DNA of 37,935 nt from Treponema sp. (GCA_031278095.1 JAITLC010000038.1:1-37935); one strand, 5' to 3'. Positions 1 through 8,630 are shown, numbered from the stretch's first letter. The notes: generated by a model from the sequence alone, not told the origin. Program-made: numbers and translations.

Positions 1-76
1 GGGTCATGCCGTGAAAATCGATCTGCTCCGGCAAATGATCCCACTGATCTTTCTCTTTTTTCGCTCTCTTGGCCAT
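1..76 (-). CDS. Start of a probable transposase gene (5' end only)
   Basis: Only the first 25 codons are inside the window; the gene continues off the left edge. The ATG at 76 is preceded on the minus strand by AAGGAG with good spacing, so this is a real start. The visible peptide is basic at first (MAKRAKKEKDQWDH) and then LPEQIDFHGMT. I cannot name the family from this alone. Two things suggest an IS256/mutator-type transposase: the short basic N-terminus, and the sequence about 35 bp upstream (112-133), which resembles IS256-family ends as I remember them and recurs as a lone copy at 34682-34703. Inference only; it could be another small basic protein. Confidence 0.45.
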   Translation of the reverse strand, partial: MAKRAKKEKDQWDHLPEQIDFHGMT

Positions 77-111
77 GTCTGCTCCTTCGGTATTTCTGCC
101 ACAGTTTGGCC

Positions 112-133
112 AATTACACAAACTTTAGGATAG
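112..133. repeat. Putative insertion-sequence end, copy 1
   Basis: A 22-bp stretch starting AATTACACAAAC and ending GGATAG matches 34682-34703 at 20 of 22 positions in the same orientation. It lies just upstream of the truncated gene at 1-76. TTACACAAA-type ends are typical, to my knowledge, of IS256-family elements. If so, the element extends leftwards out of the window and 133 is near its boundary. Confidence 0.45.
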
Positions 134-165
134 GCCCGCTTTTCTGCCTTTCGGCAGACCGGGCC
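133..165. repeat. Nested hairpin
   Basis: Outer arms GGCCCG (133-138) and CGGGCC (160-165) enclose an inner hairpin, CTGCC (144-148) and GGCAG (153-157) with a 4-nt loop. It directly follows the putative IS end. There is no T-run, so a terminator role is uncertain. Confidence 0.5.
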
Positions 166-231
166 GGTAGGCCCCTCGGCCTCCGCAATGGCTGGGTCAT
201 TCCGCTGCGCTCCGTTCCCACGCCAAAACTC

Positions 232-294
232 CGCCGCATTCCAGCCCGCCCGCAAACCTGCGGTTTGCTTTATTGGGCAGGCTGGAATGCGGCG
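232..294. repeat. Large cruciform-like inverted repeat downstream of argH
   Basis: Arms of 20 nt at 232-251 and 275-294 are complementary at 19 of 20 positions. They enclose a second perfect hairpin, GCAAACC (252-258) and GGTTTGC (262-268) with a 3-nt loop. It lies about 75 nt past the argH stop codon. It could stop or protect the arg transcript or be an element end; it has no long U-tract. The rest of 166-367 holds no gene I can support. Confidence 0.6.
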
Positions 295-367
295 TTACAG
301 CCGGAACGTTTAGTTCAATCAATCTACCAGCAGCCTGTTACACTTATACGTGAAGCGCAACAGACTG

Positions 368-1810
368 CTAAATGCGGCTGCGGAGAACGTTAATCTGGCG
401 CCGGACTTCGGCGGGGGCAGGGCCTCCGGAAAGGCTACGGGCCCTGACGCAGTTTATGGGCTCCAGCGCTTCGTAGATATCATTCCCAAAAAGATCGGAA
501 CGGCCTTTAAGCTGTTCAAGGCTCCGCTCTCCGATACGTTTCTGTCCTGATTCTATGCAATCCCTCACAATAAGGGCGGCGATCTCGTGAGCCTTACGGA
601 AAGGCATGCCTTTGCGTACCAGGTACTCGGCAGTGTCGGTGGCCTCAAGGAAACCTCCAATGCAGGCGGCTGCCATTCTTTTGGCATTGAAGCCGGCGCT
701 TCCCATCATCCCCCGGAACATGCGCAGGCAGTCCTTTACCGTGTCCAGGCTGTCGAAGAGGGCTTCCTTGTCCTCCTGCAGATCCTTGTCATAGGCGTAG
801 GGAAGGCCTTTGAGCAGACTGAGCAGGGTCATAAGGTTACCGGCCGTTCTGGCCTGTTTGCCGCGGATTAATTCGGCAAAATCGGGGTTCTTCTTCTGGG
901 GCATGATCGAAGAACCCGTACTCCAGCTCTCCGCCAGATCGATAAAACCGAATTCCTCGCTGGCCCAGATGACAATATCCTCGCAGAAACGAGAAAGATG
1001 AGTGGCGATGATTGCAGAGTCCGCAGCCAGCTCCAGGGCAAAATCCCTGTCCGCCACGCTGTCCATGGAGTTGAGCGTAGGCCGGGCAAAGGCGAGAGCG
1101 AGAGCCGTCGCATCCCTGTCCAGGGGGAGCCCGGAACCGGCTAGGGCGCCTGAACCCAGAGGGCACTCATCCAGCCGCTTCAGGGCATCGGCAAGGCGGG
1201 AAGAATCCCGTTCAAGGCCCGAAGCCCAGGCGCAGATCCAGTGTCCCAGGGTTACAGGCTGGGCCCGCTGCAGGTGGGTATAGCCGGGCATCACCGTTTC
1301 CGTGTGGGCTTCCGCCAGATCCAGCAGAACCCGCAGCGTTTCCGCAATTTCGTTCCGGATCGACGCAAGGGCCCGTTTAATGTACAGGCGGAAGTCCAGA
1401 ACCACCTGATCGTTCCGGCTCCTCCCGGCATGAACCATGCGGCCGGCATCCCCCAGGCGCTGTGTAAGCAAGGCTTCGATAAAAGAATGAACGTCCTCGG
1501 CTTCCCCGTCTACATCAAGTTTCCCCGCAGCCAGTTCCTCCGCAATTCGGGCCAGTTCCCCGTCCAGAAGCCCGGCGGTCTCGGCAGGGATGATCCCCTG
1601 CTTCCCAAGCATCATCACATGGATCCTGCTTCCCGCAATGTCGTCAAAAACAAGCCGCCGGTCTACCCGTATCGAGGCCTGAAATGCAAAGGCTTCCGCT
1701 TCAGGCTTTTCAGCCAAACGTCCTGCCCAGAGCACGGAGGATTCCCCGGTTTCCCCTGAGGGAGGCGTGCCGGAGCTTGAAGATTTACTCACTGTTTTGT
1801 CCGTTTCCAA
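368..1810 (-). CDS. argH: Argininosuccinate lyase, last step of arginine synthesis
   Basis: Splits argininosuccinate into arginine and fumarate in the cytoplasm. The fumarase/aspartase superfamily signature [11 protein letters not shown] is at about residues 300-310 and [10 protein letters not shown] (catalytic His region) at about 176-185; LWAGRL near residue 27 matches the usual ArgH N-terminus. The 480-residue frame is slightly long because of a Ser/Gly-rich leader before LWAGRL. The start is ambiguous: a TTG at 1810 with GGGAAAG upstream, or a GTG at 1792 that overlaps the argG stop by 8 nt. Either start overlaps argG, so the two genes are translationally coupled. It is the last gene of the argCBDGH operon. 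Family assignment is secure; only the start is in doubt. Confidence 0.96.
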   Translation of the reverse strand: METDKTVSKSSSSGTPPSGETGESSVLWAGRLAEKPEAEAFAFQASIRVDRRLVFDDIAGSRIHVMMLGKQGIIPAETAGLLDGELARIAEELAAGKLDVDGEAEDVHSFIEALLTQRLGDAGRMVHAGRSRNDQVVLDFRLYIKRALASIRNEIAETLRVLLDLAEAHTETVMPGYTHLQRAQPVTLGHWICAWASGLERDSSRLADALKRLDECPLGSGALAGSGLPLDRDATALALAFARPTLNSMDSVADRDFALELAADSAIIATHLSRFCEDIVIWASEEFGFIDLAESWSTGSSIMPQKKNPDFAELIRGKQARTAGNLMTLLSLLKGLPYAYDKDLQEDKEALFDSLDTVKDCLRMFRGMMGSAGFNAKRMAAACIGGFLEATDTAEYLVRKGMPFRKAHEIAALIVRDCIESGQKRIGERSLEQLKGRSDLFGNDIYEALEPINCVRARSLSGGPAPAEVRRQINVLRSRI

Positions 1811-3089
1811 TTATATTCTTTCCCGGCCGGCCGGGTTTTTTCTTCCCTTCGGCCCCGGCAGTCTTTGATGCGGCTTTTGGCCCGGCGGATTTCTTTCCGG
1901 CCATGAGAGCGCGTACCAGGGTGGGTAGCCCATAGAGTCTGATAAAGCCGCGGGCATCGGCATGGTCATAGAGTTCGCCGGTGGTAAAGCTGGCGATGCT
2001 GGCGTTGTAAAGAGAGTACGGGCTCTCCACGCCTGCGGAACTGATTGAGCCCTTGTATAGTTTTACTCTTACCTTCCCGCTCACGGTTTTCTGGGTTTCG
2101 TCAACGAAGGCCGAGAGGGCTTCCCGGATTGGGCTGAACCAGAGACCGCCGTAAATTATCTCTCCCATTTTCTCTCTTACAAGCTGCTTGAAGGCATAGC
2201 TCTGCCGGTCAAGGCAGATATGCTCCAGTTCCTGGTGCGCATAGTACAGGATGCTGCCTCCGGGAGTTTCGTAGACTCCACGGCTCTTCATGCCCACCAC
2301 CCGGTTTTCCACAATGTCTACAATGCCGACGCCGTGAGCGCCGCCTGTTTTATTGAGTTTCAGGATTAGGCTTACACCGTCCATCCTGACGCCGTTCACC
2401 GCAACGGGAATGCCTTTTTCAAATTCGATCTCCACATACTCCGCCTTGTTGGGGGCCTTCTCGGGGGGGACGGACATTCGGAGCATATTACCCAGATTCG
2501 GTTCGGTTGAAGGATCTTCAAGCTCAAGGCCCTCGTGGCTTATGTGCCAGAGATTATCGTCCCGGCTGTAGGACTGCTTCTTCTTCATGGGCACAGGTAT
2601 GCGCCGTTTTTGAAGGTACTCAATTTCCTCTTCCCGGCTTTTTAGCTCCCAGGTACGCCAGGGGGCGATGATTTCCAAATCCGGCGCAAATGCCATGATC
2701 CCGAGGTCAAAACGCACCTGATCGTTTCCCTTGCCGGTGGCGCCGTGGGCTATAGCATGGGCCTTTTCCCTGCGGGCATATTCCACCAGCACCTTTGCGA
2801 TGAGGGGCCTTGCGGTAGAGGTACCTAGAAGGTACTTGTCTTCGTATACGGCGCCGGCCTTGAGTGCGGGCCACACATAGTTTTCCACATACTCATTTCT
2901 TGCATCCACCACATAACAGGCGGCGGCGCCGGTATCCAGGGCCCTCTGCCTGATATTTTTCCAGTCCGCCTCCTGACCCACATCAACACAGACAGCGACA
3001 ATATCACTGTCATAGTTTTCCCTGAGCCAGGGGATGATCACCGTGGTATCAAGCCCTCCCGAATAGGCCAATACAATTTTCTTCTTCAT
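1785..3089 (-). CDS. argG: Argininosuccinate synthase
   Basis: Joins citrulline and aspartate using ATP to give argininosuccinate. The N-terminal PP-loop AYSGGLDTT (residues 8-16) binds ATP; the length of 434 is longer than the usual 395-410. The excess is a C-terminal tail from about residue 397 made almost wholly of Lys, Gly, Ala and Pro (for example KKKPGRPGK), unlike the folded part. The start at 3089 has GGAGG seven nt upstream and overlaps the argD stop by 4 nt (ATGA), a classic coupling. The tail is discussed under findings. Family assignment is secure. Confidence 0.97.
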   Translation of the reverse strand: MKKKIVLAYSGGLDTTVIIPWLRENYDSDIVAVCVDVGQEADWKNIRQRALDTGAAACYVVDARNEYVENYVWPALKAGAVYEDKYLLGTSTARPLIAKVLVEYARREKAHAIAHGATGKGNDQVRFDLGIMAFAPDLEIIAPWRTWELKSREEEIEYLQKRRIPVPMKKKQSYSRDDNLWHISHEGLELEDPSTEPNLGNMLRMSVPPEKAPNKAEYVEIEFEKGIPVAVNGVRMDGVSLILKLNKTGGAHGVGIVDIVENRVVGMKSRGVYETPGGSILYYAHQELEHICLDRQSYAFKQLVREKMGEIIYGGLWFSPIREALSAFVDETQKTVSGKVRVKLYKGSISSAGVESPYSLYNASIASFTTGELYDHADARGFIRLYGLPTLVRALMAGKKSAGPKAASKTAGAEGKKKPGRPGKNIIGNGQNSE

Positions 3090-4276
3090 GTTTCCTCCTG
3101 TGTTATAAGAGATTTAAGAATCTCAAGTCCCTCTTCGATTTCGGCATCGCTGATCGTGTAAGGCGGGAGAAACCGGAGGGTATTGGGGCCGGCGCCCAGA
3201 AGGAGCAGACCCGGTTTCCCGTTTCCCGCCCCGGCGATTCCCGCTTCCAGAACCGGCCAGGCTTCGGCCTCAATGTCGCATGCGATCATGAGCCCCATGC
3301 CCCGCACTTCTTTAACCGCAGGATGCTTCCAGCCCCTGATGATATCCATGAACTTGTTTCCCTTCCGCGTGATCTCCGCAAGAAAAGCCGGCTGATTCAC
3401 CGTATCAAGCGCCACGCATCCTGCGGCGGCGGCAAGGGGATTCCCCCCGAAGGTGGAACCGTGATCCCCCGGGCCCAGCACATCCTGAGCCTTCTCTCCG
3501 GCCAGCACCGCTCCTGCGGGCAGTCCCCCGGCAATACCCTTGGCGAGGGTAGTTACATCACCGGCGGCCCCGTACTGTTCATAGGCAAGAAAACTGCCGG
3601 TTCTGCCCATGCCGCACTGTACCTCGTCAAACATGAGCAGTATATCCCTTTCGGCGCAGAGTGCGGCGGCTTTTTCAACATATTCCCTGGTCTGGGGAAT
3701 AATGCCGCTTTCTCCCTGCACCGCTTCCATGAGCAGTCCCGCAACAGAGTTCCTGTCGAGAGCCCTGTCGAGAGCGTCAATGTCGCCGCCGGGAATGTAG
3801 ACAAAGCCTTCCGTAAAGGGGCCAAAGTACTGATGAAACCTGTCCTGTCCGGTTGCGGCAAGGGCGGTAATGGTTCTGCCGTGAAAGCTCCCCTTGAGGG
3901 TAACAATCCGGTACCGGCCTTCGCCATATTTTTTGAGGGAATACTTGCGGGCAATCTTGCAGGCGCCTTCGTTGGCTTCCGCTCCGGAATTGGCCAGAAA
4001 CACATTCTTCATGCCGCCTTTGGCGCAGGCGGCAACGAGTTTTTCCGCAAAGGCGATGGAGGTATCGTTCAGGTAGTAGTTGCAGGTGTGTATCAGTTTT
4101 GCCGCCTGAGCGGAAACAGCCTGTACCAGGGGCGGATAGTTATGCCCGAGACAGTTCACCGCTATCCCGGAGCCAAAATCCAGATACTTCTTCCCGTCAA
4201 CATCAAAAAGCCAGGAGCCTTCACCCCGTACAAAGGTTACCGGCAGCCTGTGGTAGGTATTCATAAAAGCACTCAT
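3086..4276 (-). CDS. argD: Acetylornithine aminotransferase
   Basis: PLP-dependent class III aminotransferase that makes N-acetylornithine from N-acetylglutamate semialdehyde; such enzymes often also serve lysine synthesis. Visible motifs are the [12 protein letters not shown] cofactor-phosphate region, [19 protein letters not shown] with the Asp that holds the PLP ring nitrogen, and [12 protein letters not shown] with the Schiff-base Lys. I use the ATG at 4276 ([10 protein letters not shown]), which has GGGAGA 6 nt upstream, rather than the in-frame ATG at 4297. Third gene of the operon, with its stop overlapping argG. No sign of decay. Confidence 0.95.
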   Translation of the reverse strand: MSAFMNTYHRLPVTFVRGEGSWLFDVDGKKYLDFGSGIAVNCLGHNYPPLVQAVSAQAAKLIHTCNYYLNDTSIAFAEKLVAACAKGGMKNVFLANSGAEANEGACKIARKYSLKKYGEGRYRIVTLKGSFHGRTITALAATGQDRFHQYFGPFTEGFVYIPGGDIDALDRALDRNSVAGLLMEAVQGESGIIPQTREYVEKAAALCAERDILLMFDEVQCGMGRTGSFLAYEQYGAAGDVTTLAKGIAGGLPAGAVLAGEKAQDVLGPGDHGSTFGGNPLAAAAGCVALDTVNQPAFLAEITRKGNKFMDIIRGWKHPAVKEVRGMGLMIACDIEAEAWPVLEAGIAGAGNGKPGLLLLGAGPNTLRFLPPYTISDAEIEEGLEILKSLITQEET

Positions 4277-4306
4277 ATAATCTCCCTTTGAATCCATTTC
4301 AAAATT

Positions 4307-5140
4307 TCACATCTCGATCTTTGTTCCGATTGGTTCGTCCGTGAACAGGGCGGTCAACAGCGAATGTTTTACCCTGCCGTCTATGATGCGGGCTTTCTTT
4401 ACTCCGGCCTCCAGGGCAAGCCTGCAGCAATCGGTTTTGGGAATCATCCCCTTACTTACGATGCCCTGTTTTTTCAAGCCTTCAAGTTCCCCGGCCTTTA
4501 CGGTTTTAATAAAGGAATCCTGATCCCGGACATCCCGGAGTATGCCCTGCACATCGGTCATAAGCACCAGTTCTTCCGCGCCCATGGCGGCGGCAATAAA
4601 GGCGGCGGCGGTATCGGCATTGACATTGAGGGCATGGCCTTCATCGTCTCCCGTACCGTAAGCCACCGACGAGAGCACAGGAATACTGCCGGAATCGAGA
4701 ATTCCGCGGATTACGCCGCTCTCCACCTTTTCCACCTCTCCCACAAGGCCCAGTTCCTCACTACGGATGCGGCGGGCCTTGAGCAGTGCGCCGTCAAGAC
4801 CGCAAAGCCCAAGAGCCCTGCCCCCTGCCCTCTGGATAAGGGCAACAATATCCTTGTTAACCTTTCCGCAGAGCACCATTTGTACAATTTCCATTGTTTC
4901 TTCATCGGTATAGCGGAGCCCGTTTACAAAGCGGCTCTCCTTCCCGGTTTTTTTCAGCATGGATTCTATTTCGGGCCCGCCGCCGTGAACCAGGACGGCA
5001 TGAATGCCCATGCCGGCAATGCGTACCACGTCTTCTATAACCGCAGCCTTGAGATCCTTATGGATCATGGCGTTCCCACCGTACTTCACCACGATGGTTT
5101 TCCCTTTTAGTACCGCCACCCTCTCTTCGTGTACCGTCAT
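4307..5140 (-). CDS. argB: Acetylglutamate kinase
   Basis: Phosphorylates N-acetylglutamate, the usual control point of the cyclic or linear pathway. Amino-acid-kinase motifs are clear: VVKYGGNAM near the N-terminus (phosphate binding), LVHGGGPEI, and ALNVNADTAAA with LVLMTDVQGI in the nucleotide domain. The ATG at 5140 is the first methionine of the frame; a TTG at 5158 is in frame but lacks a ribosome site. The gap to the argC stop is 14 nt. Whether the kinase is inhibited by arginine cannot be judged by eye; the N-terminal helix typical of hexameric, arginine-sensitive kinases looks short. Confidence 0.95.
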   Translation of the reverse strand: MTVHEERVAVLKGKTIVVKYGGNAMIHKDLKAAVIEDVVRIAGMGIHAVLVHGGGPEIESMLKKTGKESRFVNGLRYTDEETMEIVQMVLCGKVNKDIVALIQRAGGRALGLCGLDGALLKARRIRSEELGLVGEVEKVESGVIRGILDSGSIPVLSSVAYGTGDDEGHALNVNADTAAAFIAAAMGAEELVLMTDVQGILRDVRDQDSFIKTVKAGELEGLKKQGIVSKGMIPKTDCCRLALEAGVKKARIIDGRVKHSLLTALFTDEPIGTKIEM

Positions 5141-5154
5141 TTTTTCACCATGAC

Positions 5155-6327
5155 TCAAAATAGGGCCGGTATCGCCGCAAGACCTGAATTCTCTTCAAAG
5201 TCCATGACAATATTCATGTTCTGTACCGCCTGACCCGCGGCGCCCTTAACCATATTGTCGATAGCGCTCACGATGATCAGCATAGAGCCGCCGTGATCCA
5301 GATGCACGGAAATATCACAGTAGTTACTCTGTCTGACGCGGTTTGTGGCGGCGTAAAGTCCCGCAGGAAGAATCCGTACAAACGGTTCATCCCGGTAAAA
5401 ATCAAGATACAACTGCCGGATCTTGCCGGCCAGAGTTTCTACCCCGGCTGCAGGAGGCCGGGGCCTTCCTTCATGAATTCCCGCATCCTTTTTCAGGGGA
5501 ATGTAGATGGTACTCAAAATACCCCTGTTCATGGGAGCCAGATGGGGGGTAAAAACCAGGGAAGGCTCATGAAGTTTCGTTTCAGGAGGGGAATCATGCA
5601 GCGGAACTTCCGGCACACCGCTAAGCTTAGCGCCGGCCTCTCCCGCCATTATTTCCATGTTCCGGCTGATCTCGGGAGTATGACGGTGGGCGCCCACCTT
5701 GTAGGGGGAGACCGAATCGCTACACTCGGGGAAGTGAAAGGAGCGCTGCGGTTCCCGGCCGCCTCCTGTTATGCCGGAAACCGAATTGACAATGACAGGC
5801 CCTGCGCCGGAAGCGGCAAGACCCTTTGCCAGCGCGGGGAAAAGGCCCAGAGAGGCTCCTGTGGGATAGCAGCCCGGATTCCCGATGATCACAGGGCCCG
5901 CCGCGGCCAGTTCCCTGATCCGCTTCCGGTTAAGTTCGGGAAGGCCGTAGACAGAAAATTCCCGCAGTTCGGGGTGGACATAACCCTTCCCGTACCAGGC
6001 TCTGAAGGTTTCTTCATCATCATCAAAACGGAAATCTGCCGAAAGATCGATAAAGGGAATCTTTCGCTCAACGGCGGTCTTTGCAAAACCTTCCCCTACC
6101 CCGCTGGGCAGGGCTGCAAAAACCAAATCGGCTTCATGTACTACTTCTTCAGGTTTTAGGAGAGCGGCGGAGATCCGGCCCAAAAAATTGGGGTATACAT
6201 TTTCTATCCTGTCCCCCTCAAAACTCACCGAAGAGAGGAGGAGTTTTTCCAGTTTCGGGTGCCCTGACAATAACCTTGCGAGTTCGGCTCCGGCATAACC
6301 TGTTGCCCCAATAATACCAGCAATCAT
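5155..6327 (-). CDS. argC: N-acetyl-gamma-glutamyl-phosphate reductase
   Basis: NADPH-dependent reduction of N-acetylglutamyl phosphate to the semialdehyde. The Rossmann start GIIGATGYAGAEL (residues 4-16) and the catalytic Cys153 in GNPGCYPTGA are intact, as is the SGITGGGR segment. At 390 residues it is longer than the common 345-350; extra loops are visible, such as the Pro-rich stretch near residue 290. The ATG at 6327 follows TGAGGT with 8 nt spacing. It is the first gene of the arg operon, so the 560-bp region upstream holds its control signals. argJ/argA and argF are not in this window and must be elsewhere if the pathway is complete. Confidence 0.95.
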   Translation of the reverse strand: MIAGIIGATGYAGAELARLLSGHPKLEKLLLSSVSFEGDRIENVYPNFLGRISAALLKPEEVVHEADLVFAALPSGVGEGFAKTAVERKIPFIDLSADFRFDDDEETFRAWYGKGYVHPELREFSVYGLPELNRKRIRELAAAGPVIIGNPGCYPTGASLGLFPALAKGLAASGAGPVIVNSVSGITGGGREPQRSFHFPECSDSVSPYKVGAHRHTPEISRNMEIMAGEAGAKLSGVPEVPLHDSPPETKLHEPSLVFTPHLAPMNRGILSTIYIPLKKDAGIHEGRPRPPAAGVETLAGKIRQLYLDFYRDEPFVRILPAGLYAATNRVRQSNYCDISVHLDHGGSMLIIVSAIDNMVKGAAGQAVQNMNIVMDFEENSGLAAIPALF

Positions 6328-6395
6328 GGAATAACCTCACACAATTAAAAAATGAACAAGAAAAAACCGGTACTTTAAATTACCGTATAAATAGC

Positions 6396-6429
6396 GTCTA
6401 CCGTAAAGTAACCGGCTTTGTGGACAGAC
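6396..6429. repeat. GTGTCTGTCC-family palindrome in the argC leader
   Basis: Imperfect hairpin with arms GTCTACCGTAAAG and CTTTGTGGACAGAC around TAACCGG. The core AAAGTAACCGG recurs at 21734-21743 and, reversed, at 30588-30598. It lies between the putative arg promoter/operator and the argC start, so it would be in the argC 5' leader. Confidence 0.6.
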
Positions 6430-6474
6430 ACTAAATAGATTTGAGAATAGATCTAACGGAGGCGGGAAACAACA

Positions 6475-6530
6475 TATGAATAATTAATCATCATATCCGT
6501 TACTTTTGCATAATTATGAATTTTTGTCAA
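6475..6530 (-). promoter_or_regulatory. Two ARG-box-like operators and a -35 hexamer upstream of argC
   Basis: TGAATAATTAATCA (6477-6490) and TGCATAATTATGAA (6507-6520) are AT-rich imperfect palindromes that resemble the ArgR/AhrC ARG box (TGAAT-N4-ATTCA) with one or two mismatches. Their centres are 30 bp apart, close to three helical turns. A minus-strand TTGACA at 6525-6530 abuts the second box. No convincing -10 hexamer sits at 17 bp, so the exact promoter is unresolved. Placement some 150-200 nt before argC fits repression by arginine. Confidence 0.55.
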
Positions 6531-6540
6531 CAGGGCGGTA

Positions 6541-6567
6541 TATAGTGTCTGCCGGACAGGCACTATA
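6541..6567. repeat. 27-bp palindrome sharing AGTGTCTG with other repeats
   Basis: Arms TATAGTGTCTG and CAGGCACTATA (10 of 11 paired) flank CCGGA. It sits 4 bp before the decayed transposase frame, so it may be the end of that element or a miniature derivative. Confidence 0.6.
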
Positions 6568-6571
6568 GTAA

Positions 6572-6781
6572 GATGAGACCCTAAAAACATTTATCGGGGA
6601 TACCGGGGAATTCCATAGCGGAAAAATTTGCTGCGCCAACTGTCTCCACCGCAAACCGGTTCCGTGCCGGCAGGAAAACGGGCAAAGCTATGTTCTGCGG
6701 GTACATTGCGCCGCGGGCAAGCGGAAGAAGAAGCCGGGGGAAAAAAACATTACAAGTGAACTTGTTCCAAAACTCGGTTAG
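6572..6781 (+). pseudogene. Decayed transposase fragment
   Basis: A 69-codon open stretch without a start codon, bounded by TAA (6569) and TAG (6779). It reads TGEFHSGKICCANCLHRK, then ENGQSYVLRVHCAAGKR and KPGEKNIT. I recognise the pattern of a DDE-type transposase family whose members carry DGT-x-FSS-x-KIxCxxC followed by NGxxxYxHxxL and a Pro-Gly-Lys stretch. Upstream and downstream parts are missing and the end runs into a palindromic repeat. Called as a relic, not a working gene. The match is from memory; a translated search of 6572-6781 would settle it. Confidence 0.5.
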
Positions 6782-6796
6782 TTTCGGAACAAGCTC
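6758..6796. repeat. GTTCCAAAA-family palindrome
   Basis: Arms GAACTTGTTCCAAAAC and GTTTCGGAACAAGCTC (14 of 16 paired) around TCGGTTA. It overlaps the 3' end of the transposase relic. Confidence 0.75.
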
Positions 6797-6797
6797 T

Positions 6798-6824
6798 TGG
6801 AAAAACCGGTGACCGGCTTTTCCA
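6798..6824. repeat. Tight hairpin, TGGAAAAACCGG type
   Basis: Arms of 12 nt (6798-6809 and 6813-6824) pair at 11 positions with a 3-nt loop. A related arrangement of TGGAAAAACCGG and CCGTTTTTCC occurs at about 21592-21615. Confidence 0.65.
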
Positions 6825-6851
6825 CTGAATTCAAGGAAACTGTTCCAAAAT

Positions 6852-6880
6852 TTGACATTCCGGGACAGTCTCGATATGCT
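6852..6880 (+). promoter_or_regulatory. Strong sigma-70 promoter giving a leaderless message
   Basis: TTGACA (6852-6857), 17-bp spacer, TATGCT (6875-6880). Transcription should begin around 6887-6889, essentially at the ATG of the lipoprotein gene (6889). No Shine-Dalgarno sequence precedes that ATG. The promoter lies partly inside a GTTCCAAAA-type repeat (6835-6873). Confidence 0.65.
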
Positions 6881-6888
6881 GAACGTAT

Positions 6889-7311
6889 ATGAAGCATTAT
6901 ATCCTTTTTATCCTATTAAGCGCGCTTCTTTTTTCCTGCGCCGGCGGGCCTGAAGAAATTCCCGATGAATTGACCGCCATGGAACTGATTCAGCGGGGAC
7001 AGGAAGCCTCGGACAAGAACAATTACGGTCTTTCCCTCCGGTATTACCAGGCGCTTTTGGAACGGAACAGAATCAATTCCACCCTGGTATGTACGGCAGA
7101 GTACGAGATTGCCTTTATTCACTACAAGGAAAAAAACTATGACCAGGCCCGGGATGAACTTGAAGCCCTCCTGGAACGTTATGAGGAGGAAGACGCCGAG
7201 ACCCTGCCTCCGGAATACCGCATCCTGGCCAACATCGTGCTTAAGCAGATCGACGAAAAACAAAATGCCAAACTTATCGACTTTAGCTGGCTGAAAAAGA
7301 AATCCGGCTAA
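6889..7311 (+). CDS. Small lipoprotein with TPR-like helices
   Basis: 140 residues. Signal peptide with a lipobox ending at Cys17 (SALLFSC), so the mature protein is probably anchored to a membrane. The rest is helical and repeat-like: GLSLRYYQALLER and YDQARDELEALLERYEEED look like TPR helices with alternating aromatic and small residues. Function unknown; such proteins often act as scaffolds in envelope assembly. It is a single gene between two minus-strand operons, with its own promoter. The start is fixed by the lipobox distance; there is no ribosome site, consistent with the promoter at 6852-6880. Confidence 0.8.
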   Translation: MKHYILFILLSALLFSCAGGPEEIPDELTAMELIQRGQEASDKNNYGLSLRYYQALLERNRINSTLVCTAEYEIAFIHYKEKNYDQARDELEALLERYEEEDAETLPPEYRILANIVLKQIDEKQNAKLIDFSWLKKKSG

Positions 7312-7414
7312 AGTTCGCGCCGATACGGTTTGCCGCGGACAAACCGCTTCAGGGAAACGAGAGCAAATACAAAGGCTGAACGGGGAAGCAGGCAAATTCC
7401 GGACAGTTCCAGCC

Positions 7415-8536
7415 CTACTGCGGCAGTATAATGGCGTTCACCTGTATGTTTTTCTCCTGTACCGCCTTGTCTACCATTTCCTTTGAAACCTGTCCCCGCT
7501 GCCGGGGATGGGGGGGAGCGTCTCCTATAAGAATCATGATCCGTTCCTCCGCCTCCCACTGGAATTTTCTCGTTCCTTCGTAGAGGGCTTCGTAGATCGC
7601 CTCAGGAATGTCCCGGCCGCCGCCTACCCGGATGCGGTTAAGCTGCTGCTGGAATGCGTCGAAGTCGCCGGTAAAAGGCACAGTACGGGTCAGGTATTCT
7701 TCGTAGTAATCCTTGTAAAGCACCAGACCGATCCTGAAAGACTTGAAGCTGGAGATGATACTTTCCATCATGGGGATGAGCATGCTCCGCACCGCGTCAA
7801 TGTCGTTCTTCATACTGCCTGTGGTATCGAGGCAGAGTACGATGTCCACGTTTCCCCCCCGGGCCTTTTCCAGCACGGTCTTGATCTTGTCAACGAGATC
7901 TTCCGGGCCTGCGGAATAGATTAGATCCCCCTGGCCGCTTTTGGCTATCTCTTCGTAGGCTTTTACCGTATCCGCCATGTAATTGCCCTCGGCCGGGCCT
8001 TCCAATGGTTCCTGACTTACCTTCAGTACGTATGGATTATCCCGGAAGGGGCCCCGGTAATCCCCGTAAGGCAGGGCAAAGGCCCGGATATTGAAGTATG
8101 CGCCGTCCACGACATACACTTCCCCATGACGACCGCCTTCGTAGCCGTAATAGAGAATATATGGAATATACAGATGAAAAGCCTGACCCAATTCCGCATG
8201 ATTTTCCGGGCTGGAGTCGATGATCGACCAGATACCGCTATTTCGGGAGATTGGAAGGCCGTCAATAAGCCGTATCTCATCGCCGTTTATTCCGTTCCAT
8301 TCAGAAGTCCGGTACGCATAGTTGTCTGAAACCATGGAAGGATCCCTGGTAGATTCCACAAGGAGAACAGAATTGATCCCCGGCTTCTTGCGGACAAAGA
8401 GGTGAAATCCCCCGTCCACCCGCTGTTCTATCCTGAGATCATCAGGCCCTATGGAGAGCCCGTTATCCGGCATCTGGGCCCAAAGCAGGGCGCCGCCCAG
8501 GGCTAAAAGAACGCTTAAAATAATACGTTTATCCAT
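7415..8536 (-). CDS. Secreted von Willebrand factor A domain protein
   Basis: About 373 residues from the ATG at 8536 (AAAGG upstream); an upstream in-frame start at 8584 would precede the signal peptide by 16 residues and is less likely. Signal peptide MDKRIILSVLLALGGALLWAQ. The first 230 residues are unassigned; the C-terminal half is a VWA domain with the metal-binding MIDAS start DTTGS at about residues 237-241, followed by GGGRDIPEA and MILIGDAPPH. VWA domains bind protein partners through a divalent cation, so an exported adhesion or scaffold role is plausible, but the partner is unknown. It is separated from tyrS by a repeat-rich 94-bp gap. Confidence 0.85.
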   Translation of the reverse strand: MDKRIILSVLLALGGALLWAQMPDNGLSIGPDDLRIEQRVDGGFHLFVRKKPGINSVLLVESTRDPSMVSDNYAYRTSEWNGINGDEIRLIDGLPISRNSGIWSIIDSSPENHAELGQAFHLYIPYILYYGYEGGRHGEVYVVDGAYFNIRAFALPYGDYRGPFRDNPYVLKVSQEPLEGPAEGNYMADTVKAYEEIAKSGQGDLIYSAGPEDLVDKIKTVLEKARGGNVDIVLCLDTTGSMKNDIDAVRSMLIPMMESIISSFKSFRIGLVLYKDYYEEYLTRTVPFTGDFDAFQQQLNRIRVGGGRDIPEAIYEALYEGTRKFQWEAEERIMILIGDAPPHPRQRGQVSKEMVDKAVQEKNIQVNAIILPQ

Positions 8537-8562
8537 TGCCTTTATTATCGGTATAATAAGAA

Positions 8563-8604
8563 TCTGTCTATAATGTAGACGCATGAGGCTGTTCCAAAAC
8601 TTTA
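8563..8604. repeat. Half-copies of two palindrome families
   Basis: TCTGTCTATAATGTAGAC (8563-8580) is a degraded GTGTCTGTCC-type hairpin. GAGGCTGTTCCAAAAC (8585-8600) is one arm of the GTTCCAAAA family without its partner. Together they fill most of the gap between the VWA gene and tyrS. Confidence 0.55.
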
Positions 8605-8630
8605 GCGTTCCGCCGAACCTAAGGCGCCGG

